Shown here: positions 53,682 to 61,331 of the stretch, one piece after another | How positions within the stretch are numbered: the first letter of the stretch is position 1 | How the letters are laid out: every line of letters starts with the position of its first letter | Assembly (NCBI GenBank): GCA_051881615.1 | Contig: JBJEQF010000033.1 | Coordinates: forward strand, 1-64,000 | Reading direction: 5' to 3' | Origin: CAMFTQ01 sp051881615 | GTDB taxonomy: Bacteria; Bacillota; Clostridia; Oscillospirales; Acutalibacteraceae | DNA length: 64,000 nucleotides | The notes under the pieces: generated by a model | The model's database searches: none | Told to the model about the DNA's origin: nothing | Seen by the model: only the letters and a program-made list of their open reading frames with translations | Made by a program: the position numbers and the translations under genes

Positions 53682-54352
53682 ACTGATTTCTCCAATCTGT
53701 AGCCGAGCTTTTTAACAGATTTTATTTCCGCTTCTGAATTTATAAAGCTGAGCTTTCGCCTTAAAAAGGATATGTACGCCTCTACATTGTTAGAGCCTGC
53801 GTCAGAATCATATCCCCAGACCTTTGTGATTATCTCGTCCTTTGAAATTATAACAGAGGGCTTTGACAAAAACAGCTTTAAAAGCTCCGCTTCTTTAAAA
53901 TTCAGATGCACTGACTTAGCTCCCTTTGACAGCTGATTTGTCGAAGCGTCAAAATCGAAATCGTCAAACTGAAGCTTATCGAGCATAACCTCGCCTTTTC
54001 TGCGTGTGAGCGCCTTAATTCTTGCCAAAAGCTCCTCCGGTGCAAACGGCTTTGTCATATAATCGTCAGCACCGCAGTTAAGTCCTCCCACCTTGTCGGC
54101 TATTGTATCCTTGGCGGTGAGCATAAGTATAGGTGTGCTGATTTTATTCTGCCTTAATTCAAGCGCAACCCCAAAGCCGTCCTTGTATGGGAGCATAACG
54201 TCAAGAATGATAAGGTCATAAATTCCTGATTTTCCGTAAAGAAAGCCGTCGTTTCCGTCATAAACCACATCAGCCATATATTTCTGCTCAAGGATAATCT
54301 GCCTGAGTGCGTCTGCAAGTCTTTTTTCGTCCTCAACAATAAGTATCTGCAT
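53678..54352 (-). CDS. OmpR-family response regulator
   Basis: 224 residues. D51 phosphoacceptor (LDVMLPY), T-A-K-D segment, K in YMTKPF, C-terminal winged helix with AYISFLRRKL. First gene of the pair. Divergent from the VTC-DUF4956 operon. Confidence 0.93.
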   Translation of the reverse strand: MQILIVEDEKRLADALRQIILEQKYMADVVYDGNDGFLYGKSGIYDLIILDVMLPYKDGFGVALELRQNKISTPILMLTAKDTIADKVGGLNCGADDYMTKPFAPEELLARIKALTRRKGEVMLDKLQFDDFDFDASTNQLSKGAKSVHLNFKEAELLKLFLSKPSVIISKDEIITKVWGYDSDAGSNNVEAYISFLRRKLSFINSEAEIKSVKKLGYRLEKSV

Positions 54353-54399
54353 AAGCTAAGCCTCTTTTCAAATTTACCGTTTATCCCTTTAGCCCTACT

Positions 54400-54505
54400 G
54401 TGATTTGATAATTGACAGTGAAAAATTTTGGTCGGTAGGTATTTAAATCGGCGGCAAAGCCGCCCACCTTAATTTTCAACTTTCAATTTTCAATTCTCCA
54501 TTTGC
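54400..54505. repeat. Likely dispersed intergenic repeat
   Basis: Contains GGCGGC-aaa-GCCGCC, a 6 bp hairpin, followed by an iterated TTTTCAA(C/T)T pattern (54475-54500). Such strings recur between genes of gut Clostridia; no second copy is present in this window. Confidence 0.4.
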
Positions 54506-54633
54506 TAATTATTATATCAATTCTGATTTTATATCTCAAGTCTTAAAAAATGCTGAAACTGTTTTTTATACTTTTTTTAAGGTTACCGCTTTATAATACA
54601 AGCAAAGAATAAATTTAGAAGGAGCAAAGCAGT

Positions 54634-55353
54634 ATGGCTAAGACGATTTTTGAACGTACGGAAAAAAAGTATGTAATCACCATAGCTCAGATGAACAGTC
54701 TTAAAAATCTTATTTCAGATAAAATTAAGCCTGACGAGTACTGCAAAAGCACCGTAAACAGCATTTACTTTGATACCGACAATTACAGGCTTATAAGAAA
54801 TTCAATAGAAAAGCCTGTTTACAAAGAAAAGCTGCGGCTTAGAAGCTACGGCGTACCCGATGATAATTCAACTGTATTTTTAGAGCTTAAAAAGAAGTAC
54901 AAGGGCGTTGTATATAAACGCAGAAGAAAAATGAAATATAAGGACGCAATTAACTATTTACGCACCGGTGTTCTGCCTGACAATTCACAGATTATGCGTG
55001 AAATTGACTATGCGATGAGCTATTACAAGGATTTAAGTCCTAAAATGTTCATCGCCTATGACAGGCTTGCATTTGTGGGAACAGATAACAAGGATTTGCG
55101 GATAACGTTTGACACAAACCTGCGTTTTCGCACAGATAACCTGACACTTAAAAGCGGAAGCTATGGCGAGAGCATTATAGATAAAAGCTACTGCATAATG
55201 GAAATTAAATCTCTCGGTGCAATACCGCTGTGGCTTTGCAAGGCGCTTGACACGCTTAAAATCTACCCCTCTTCATTTTCAAAATACGGTACTGCCTACA
55301 CCATTGTAACAAAAAGAAATCTACATAAAAACGGAGGAAAAAGCTGTGCTTGA
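54634..55353 (+). CDS. VTC-domain protein
   Basis: 239 residues, soluble. The R-x-E-x-KY opening (ERTEKKYVI), SIYFDTDNYRLIRNSIEKP, KLRLRSYG, FLELKKKYKGVVYKRR and IMEIK segments are the basic tunnel residues of the VTC family, which in yeast makes polyphosphate from ATP. Bacterial members next to DUF4956 are not well studied. Operon with DUF4956 (8-base overlap) and the beta-helix lipoprotein. Phosphate-polymer synthesis is possible, not shown. Confidence 0.9.
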   Translation: MAKTIFERTEKKYVITIAQMNSLKNLISDKIKPDEYCKSTVNSIYFDTDNYRLIRNSIEKPVYKEKLRLRSYGVPDDNSTVFLELKKKYKGVVYKRRRKMKYKDAINYLRTGVLPDNSQIMREIDYAMSYYKDLSPKMFIAYDRLAFVGTDNKDLRITFDTNLRFRTDNLTLKSGSYGESIIDKSYCIMEIKSLGAIPLWLCKALDTLKIYPSSFSKYGTAYTIVTKRNLHKNGGKSCA

Positions 55354-56023
55354 TTCAATATTCAACCCTATTTACACATCTGATTTTAATTTCACATCAT
55401 ACATTTTTTGTACTCTTACATCTATTGTGCTCGGACTTATAATTGCCGCTGCATCAGGCTATAAAAATAAGCAAAGCAAAAGCTTTACTTTATCGCTTAT
55501 ATTACTGCCTGCAATAGTGCAGACAGTTATTATGCTTGTAAACGGCAGTGTCGGCACAGGTATTGCAGTTATGGGTGCTTTTTCGCTTGTGCGTTTTCGC
55601 AGTGTTCCCGGTTCAGCAAAGGAAATCGTCAGCATTTTCCTTGCAATGGCAACAGGACTTGCAACGGCAGTGGGTTATGTGTTCTTGGCTGTTGTGTTTG
55701 TCGTGATAATCTGCATTGTTATGGTACTGTCAACTCTTATCGGCAAGGGCGAAAAGGACGATTTGTGCCGTGAGCTTCGCATAACAATTCCCGAGGATTT
55801 AAACTATGCTCACTGCTTTGATGATTTGTTCCAAAAATACACGCAAAGCACAAGGCTTGTTACCGTAAAAACTACAAATATGGGCAGTCTTTATAAGCTG
55901 ATTTATGACATCAAACTTAAAAATGACGACAGCACACAAGCATTTATAGATGATTTAAGATGCAGAAACGGCAACCTTGAAATTTCAATAGCTGTTCGTT
56001 CTGCATCCGAAGGTACACTTTAA
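55346..56023 (+). CDS. DUF4956 membrane protein
   Basis: 225 residues starting at GTG 55346 with GGAGG 8 bases upstream, inside the end of the VTC gene. Four membrane helices (about 20-40, 48-66, 70-90 and 104-130) and a cytoplasmic C-terminal ACT-like domain (about 140-222). The motif GAFSLVRFRSVPGSAKEI is the family hallmark. The function is unknown; constant pairing with VTC suggests a shared complex. Confidence 0.9.
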   Translation: MLDSIFNPIYTSDFNFTSYIFCTLTSIVLGLIIAAASGYKNKQSKSFTLSLILLPAIVQTVIMLVNGSVGTGIAVMGAFSLVRFRSVPGSAKEIVSIFLAMATGLATAVGYVFLAVVFVVIICIVMVLSTLIGKGEKDDLCRELRITIPEDLNYAHCFDDLFQKYTQSTRLVTVKTTNMGSLYKLIYDIKLKNDDSTQAFIDDLRCRNGNLEISIAVRSASEGTL

Positions 56024-56036
56024 CGGAGGTTTTAGT

Positions 56037-57938
56037 ATGAAAAGAATATATGCCTTAATACTGTGCGCAGTGCTTGCATTCACCTTTACCGCCTGCTCAC
56101 AGGAAAACACATCAACGAACAATACGCAAAAAACAGAATCAACAGAAAGCACTGCCGCTCAGACAACAGAGCAGACAACGACTAAAACAGCCGCAACAGC
56201 AACAACGCTTAAAGACGGCGGCTACGATTTATCCTTTTCAAAGCGTGACTGCGATTACTCCTATGACGAAAACGGTTGCAAAATAACATTTTCCGAAAGC
56301 ACTGTCAAAGCAGATAACAGCAGTGCAATTACCGTAAACGGCACAGACGTAACTATAAAAACTGAGGGTACGTATATTATAAGCGGAAGCTGTAAAAACG
56401 GCTCGATAACTGTTGAGGCTGACGACAACGCAAAGCTTCAGCTTGTATTTAACGGACTAGATTTAACGAGTACGCAGTCGCCTTTAGTGATTAAAAGCGG
56501 CGACAAGATATTTATCACATTGGCTGAAGGCAGTGAAAATTCACTTTCAGACGGCAGCTCCTACAGCTTAACGATTGACGATTCAAACGTTGACGGTTCT
56601 GTTTTCAGTAAATCTGACGTTACAATAAACGGCAACGGCAGTCTTACCGTCAACGGCAATTACAAGCACGGCATAGTTTCAAAGAACGACCTTGTTATTG
56701 TAGGAGCAACCGTTAATGTAAACTCAACAAGCACAGGAATTGACGGCAAGGACTGTGTTAAGCTAAAGGACGCTGACATCATAGTTACATCAGGCAGTGA
56801 CGCAATCCGTTCAACAAATACAGAGGAAACAGATACAAGAGGCTTTGTGTATATTGACGGCGGCAGCTACAGCCTTACAAGCTCAAATGACGGTATTCAA
56901 TCAGCTTCAATGCTCAGAGTTGACAGCGGAGCATTTGACATTACATCGGGCGGCGGCAGTGAAAACGCAAAAGCTCACTACAACGAGCCTATGGGCAGAG
57001 GAATGCAGATGTTCTCTTCTTCCTCTGATACCGAGGATTCGGAAAGCACAAAGGCGCTAAAAGCTGCTTTGAGCATCAAAATAAACGGTGGCGAGTTTGA
57101 CTTAAATTCAAGTGATGACGCACTGCACTCAAACGGCGACATAAGTATTTCAAACGGCACGTTTGCAATATCATCAGGCGACGACGGCTTACACGCAGAT
57201 AATTCACTTACAATAGACGGCGGTACTATTGATATTGCCGAAAGCTACGAGGGCATTGAGGGAGGACAAATCACCGTAAACGGCGGTAAAATAGCACTTG
57301 TTTCAAGCGATGACGGCTTTAACGTTGCAGGCGGAAATGATGAAATGGTTCGGCAGGATCCTTTTTCAGCAGACAGCAGTAAAATGCTTACGATAAACGG
57401 CGGTTATATTTTTGTGAATGCGTCAGGCGACGGACTTGATTCTAACGGCTCACTCACCGTTACAGGCGGTACGGTGCTTGTCAGCGGCCCTGAAAACAGC
57501 GGTAACGGTGCGCTCGACTACGACGGCTCATCAAAAATCACAGGCGGTACGCTAATAGCACTCGGCAGCAGCGGTATGGCACAGTCAATTACAGGTGACG
57601 GTCAGTGCTCAATTATGACTGATATTTCATCTCAAGGCGGCAACACCTCGCTTGCACTTTGCGACAGCAGTGGCAACGTGATAGCTTCATTCACACCGCC
57701 AAAGCAGTATTCAAATGTTGTTGTTTCAGCTCCTGCAATCAAAACAGGTGAAAGCTACAGTATTGTCTGCGGCGGCACAGTAAGCGGTGCTGACGAAAAC
57801 GGATTTGCACAAAGCACATCAGTAAACGGCGGTACAACGGTAACAGAAATAACTATGACTGAGGAAAACTACAGCTCGGGCGGCTCGTTCGGAGGAGGAC
57901 CCGGAGGTATGGGTCACAGACCGAGAATGTGGTACTAA
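56037..57938 (+). CDS. Cthe_2159-like carbohydrate-binding beta-helix lipoprotein
   Basis: 633 residues. Lipoprotein signal with Cys20 (FTAC), Thr/Ser/Gln-rich spacer to about 60, then many repeats of DG-x-(H/N/D)-(S/A)-x-G and GG-x-(F/I)-x-(I/L) (for example SSDDALHSNGDISISNG) that build a right-handed beta-helix. The family (PF14262) was founded by Clostridium thermocellum Cthe_2159, reported to bind cellulose and polygalacturonate with calcium. Gly-rich C terminus. Third gene of the VTC operon (13-base gap), followed by a terminator. Confidence 0.87.
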   Translation: MKRIYALILCAVLAFTFTACSQENTSTNNTQKTESTESTAAQTTEQTTTKTAATATTLKDGGYDLSFSKRDCDYSYDENGCKITFSESTVKADNSSAITVNGTDVTIKTEGTYIISGSCKNGSITVEADDNAKLQLVFNGLDLTSTQSPLVIKSGDKIFITLAEGSENSLSDGSSYSLTIDDSNVDGSVFSKSDVTINGNGSLTVNGNYKHGIVSKNDLVIVGATVNVNSTSTGIDGKDCVKLKDADIIVTSGSDAIRSTNTEETDTRGFVYIDGGSYSLTSSNDGIQSASMLRVDSGAFDITSGGGSENAKAHYNEPMGRGMQMFSSSSDTEDSESTKALKAALSIKINGGEFDLNSSDDALHSNGDISISNGTFAISSGDDGLHADNSLTIDGGTIDIAESYEGIEGGQITVNGGKIALVSSDDGFNVAGGNDEMVRQDPFSADSSKMLTINGGYIFVNASGDGLDSNGSLTVTGGTVLVSGPENSGNGALDYDGSSKITGGTLIALGSSGMAQSITGDGQCSIMTDISSQGGNTSLALCDSSGNVIASFTPPKQYSNVVVSAPAIKTGESYSIVCGGTVSGADENGFAQSTSVNGGTTVTEITMTEENYSSGGSFGGGPGGMGHRPRMWY

Positions 57939-57957
57939 AGCAAGACGAATAATAAAG

Positions 57958-57999
57958 GGCAATACCGCACTTTTGAATTCTGCGGTATTGCCTTATTTT
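57958..57999 (+). terminator. Terminator of the VTC operon
   Basis: 12 bp perfect stem GGCAATACCGCA/TGCGGTATTGCC, 11-base loop, then TTATTTT. Confidence 0.9.
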
Positions 58000-58058
58000 A
58001 GTTTATATTCGTCCTGCTTATTTTATGATTTTTAAGGTCTGATACTCAAAGCACCGTT

Positions 58059-58585
58059 TCAACTGCGTCTGATTTTTGCGTACTCTTCTATTATACCCTC
58101 AAGCGTTACCCCGCTGTTATATAAATCAAGCATATGCTTCGCTGGATTTGTCCGAGAGCTTATCCTGTCATAAAGGGGTTTAAGCAGCTTTTCTTCACCC
58201 TGACTGCGGCTTACAAGTCCGTCACAGGCAAGGTCAACAATCTGCTTAGCAAGACTGTAAAGCTTGTCCGTATCAATAAATTCAGGCAGGTCACGTCTTA
58301 TCAACAGCTTTCTTAATTCACCCGAGGTGTACCTGTGACGCACTCGAAAAAGTGCCGTATTCGGGGTAACGGTGAAAATGCATCGTCGTCAGTGTCTGTT
58401 ACTAAAAATTCAAAATGAGCTATAAAGCTGTTTGTCACCTTGTGGATAAGCGCAAAATCTACTGCGTTCTTTGATAAATTCACAACAGGAATTTCAATCT
58501 CAACGCCGATGTATTTCGGACGTTCGGGTTTTGTAAGCTCTATATAACGGTTGTGTAATTGTTGTCTGATAAGCTGACGCTCCAT
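58059..58585 (-). pseudogene. Internally deleted glutamate-cysteine-ligase-like gene
   Basis: The N-terminal part (58585 to about 58330) has a good ribosome site (AAGGAG, 6 bases) and reads YIGVEIEIPVVNLSKNAVDF, typical of the start of ligases in the glutamate-cysteine ligase 2 group. The C-terminal part (about 58343 to 58059) is in another frame and reads like the last 90 residues of such a ligase. The large middle, about 1 kb with the catalytic centre, is missing and the frames do not join. The original activity would have been a gamma-glutamyl or carboxylate-amine ligation, unproved. Confidence 0.75.
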
Positions 58586-58595
58586 AGCGTTCTCC

Positions 58596-59367
58596 TTACA
58601 AATCCGAGAAAATCCGGTACAGATATTTCAGAGATTCTTCATTGTCAAAATATTCGTTTTTATGTTTTGTACCGCTGAATTCAAGCACACCGTCCTTATA
58701 AGCAAGGTGTGTTCATCGGCAGTTTTTTCCAGCCATCGCTTGACAGCGGAAGAGTTAAAAAAACAACTCCGTTATCATTTTCAAAATAATGCAAAGAGTC
58801 GGCGTAATTTGTGTGAGCGTACATATATGCGCCGTCAAAAATCAGCAGATTAAGCTTATTCTCTCTTGACATATCCGTAACAATGCTGTCAAGAAGTAAA
58901 AATCTTTCGCTTGCACCGAGAGGGCGGTTCTTCTCTTTTTGTGCGTTGTTTATCTGATGAACTATATACAAAAGTATTCTTTCACTGTCGGTATCGCCCT
59001 TTTGCTCTTTCAAAAATCTGCAAAGCGGCGGAAAGTCAAAAATTGCGCCGTTGTGAATAAGCGTCCACCGCCGTTTGAAATTATCAGTTTTTGTATACGG
59101 ATGGCAGTTTCTGTATTCAATATTGCCGATTGTTGCGTAGCGGATATGGGCAAGAGCTGATTTACTGATTATCGGTTGGGTTAAACGCTCGCTTAAATAA
59201 CGGCTTTTTGTTGCCTGAAGCGGCTCTTTTTCAATGTTTATGCTGTTTTCGTCTGCTAAGGCAAGTCCCCAGCCGTGATGGTGATTGACGCTGTGACTGT
59301 AAAAAGCTTTGAGCAGCTCGTTTATACTTGCCTCTTTGTCATAGCTTACTCCAAAAATTTCACACAT
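58596..59367 (-). pseudogene. Class II glutamine amidotransferase gene with a frameshift
   Basis: The ATG at 59367 is followed at once by the nucleophile Cys2 (MCEIFGVSY), with HHHGWGLA and HIRYAT segments and IHNGAIFDF, so it belongs to the YafJ/EgtC-like class II amidotransferases. One extra base near 58705-58712 closes the frame at 58696; the correct frame continues to TAA 58596-58598 (LAYKDGVLEFSG and onward), and the sister remnant at 15.9 kb has no such base there. Repaired length 256 residues. Start overlaps the gshA-like stop (ATGTGA). Confidence 0.85.
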
Positions 59368-60648
59368 TTAAGTCACCCCTGTCTGCATATTTCTGTGAAA
59401 GCCGAATGCCTTTTTCTACGTAATTTTCGCTGTAGTAATTTCTGATTATCTGAGCATAGCGTTTGCCACTGTCTATAATCTTATTTTTCTGATAATCAAT
59501 AATGCTTACTGCGCTTTTTTGATTGTACTATTCAAAAAACCTCTGCATATCGCAAAGCACCTTAAAGGCGGCTGATTTTACCGATATTTTTTCGCCGCCA
59601 AGGTCGATATATGTGTTTTCATCATCAAACTTAGCCGCCTGCTTTACATTTTTTACGGCTGATATCTGTTCGTTTTCTGAAAAGTCTTCGTCATCAAGTG
59701 AAGAAAGGTAGAGTATCAGCATATGCAGAAAATCCATATCCTCTCTGAAAATACCGACAGGTGAAAGCGGATTTAAGTCAAGCATACGAAGTTCAATGTG
59801 ATTTACTCCTGTTTTTTCAAGATTTTCTATTGAATTTTCGCCACACGGTTTTAATCGTATCGGGTAATAAAGCTCTGAGGCAGATTTGAGCAAGCCTTCG
59901 TCTATATACCGCACAATGCTGTCAACGTAACCTTTTAGATTTTCATAATTCAAAATCGGCGTAAACTCATTCCAGTAGCCGATCTCACTGCACCTTGCAG
60001 AAGAAAACGGAGTTACAACGTCCTTTCCGATTGCACTGTCATCAAAAAACGAACCGTCCATTATCGGACTTGCGGCGGTAAGATATACAATCAGCCAACT
60101 GTATTTTGTCATTTTCTTCGCAAGCTCAAGATAGAGATTATTTTTATAATCAAGAAAAGTCTTTTCATTGCTTTCTTTAAAGCCGTACTCTAAAAGCTCG
60201 TCAGAAAAAGAAAAATTAAAGTGGAGTCCTGAAAAAAGCATTTTTTTCTTTCCGTATTTTTCTGAAAGGTATTTTCTGTATAACTCCTTACCTTTTAAGT
60301 TGCCTTTGAAGCTTGCAATCTGAATATCGCTTTCTCCCTTTACGTAGGGCGGATTTGAAAACAGCCACAAAATTTCACTGTCAGGAGCAAGAGTTTTCAA
60401 TTTTTTTACAACGGTGTTGTGCAGTTCTGAAAGCTGATTATAAACTGATATTGTGCTGTCAAATACATCGGTGACAATTTCAACCTGATTTTCGCAAAAA
60501 TCTCTGTTAAAATGCTTATTGCTTTCAAAGGGGTGCGCTGTGTGAGAAAGAAAGCCGTCTTTTGTTACCCTCAGGCTCTCTTTTCAATACCGAAGCTTGC
60601 TTTATACATATTTTTACTGATATTTTCATCATCAAAATTAAATGCCAT
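59360..60648 (-). pseudogene. GshA-like gamma-glutamylcysteine synthetase gene, two lesions
   Basis: ATG 60648 begins MAFNFDDENISK. The family motif FGIE-x-ESLRV is broken by a lost A in an A run (60581-60584); after it the ligase continues with LSHTAHPFE, LWLFSNPPYVKG, KYGKKKMLFSGLHFNFS. A TAG at 59528-59530 then stops it, but the same frame continues for 55 codons (SAVSIIDYQKNK to GDLNV) to TGA 59360-59362, which overlaps the amidotransferase start. Repaired length about 429 residues, like the N-terminal domain of bifunctional GshF. The A-run change could be a sequencing fault, but TAG is a substitution, so decay is real unless TAG is read through. Confidence 0.85.
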
Positions 60649-60870
60649 ATTTATTCATCTCTAATCAGTTTATAATACTACATAATATGAAAATAATTCT
60701 TAGTTTCTGACTAATTGAGTAATATTTGTTCGTCCGTATCTATTCATATTTGTCCTATCATTTTAGTAGTATTTTAGACCGAACAATTACTTTTGTCAAG
60801 CAGAAATGGATATTATTGCAGATATACTGCATTTCTTTTCGGTTCTTTTTCAAAAGTTGGAGGTTACGCG

Positions 60871-60962
60871 TAGGCTCCCTTGTGTAAAGGGAAATTCCCC
60901 TATCTGGGGAAATGTCAGCTTCGGTGACAAAAGGGTTCCCACTTTCGGAGAAAGCTGTCAAA
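60871..60962. repeat. Intergenic hairpin repeat 1 upstream of the gshA-like pseudogene
   Basis: Several small hairpins in a row: GGCTCCCTT-type arm with AAGGGA, CCCC-tatct-GGGG, and TGTCA-gcttcgg-TGACA. Such Clostridia repeats sit between genes. The interval 60661-61331 holds no gene; the one long frame is a by-product of the repeat. Confidence 0.5.
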
Positions 60963-61086
60963 ACTTTAGTTTTTGACTGATGGATTCTTCTTTTCGCAGA
61001 AAAGCTGTCGGCACGGTCGATAATATAATGCAAAGTTTGCGCCTTGATTAAAACTTTTTATTATATCGTGACCTTTGTTGATTACC

Positions 61087-61150
61087 CACAACTCCTCCGT
61101 CAAAGCCTTAGGCTTTGACACCTCCCCTTACACAGGGGAGGCTTTCTGTA
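61087..61150. repeat. Intergenic hairpin repeat 2 (Phe-palindrome type)
   Basis: A perfect 9 bp palindrome GTCAAAGCC-tta-GGCTTTGAC (61099-61119) is followed by CCTCCCCT-tacac-AGGGGAGG (61121-61141) and CTTT. A weaker relative of the second hairpin occurs at about 39855-39880. Confidence 0.6.
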
Positions 61151-61241
61151 TCAACAAAATAAATTGAAACCCCAACTTTTGAATAAGAACCTTCTTCTTT
61201 CGTGTTTGCACCAACTATTTACTAAGAAACGGATATAACAA

Positions 61242-61265
61242 ATCCCCCCTCTATTGAGGGGGGAT
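61242..61265 (-). terminator. Probable scaffoldin terminator
   Basis: 10 bp perfect stem ATCCCCCCTC/GAGGGGGGAT with TATT loop, 67 bases past the gene; only a modest T-rich exit on the minus strand. Confidence 0.6.
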
Positions 61266-61331
61266 GGTTTTACTATACTAACCGATTAAGTAACTCAATG
61301 AAGAATACCGTAATCTGTTAAAAGCTTTTAA

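Noticed and set aside
60758..61033. 91-residue minus-strand reading frame
   Set aside because: It is a translation of the hairpin repeat area; such frames recur wherever the repeat does.
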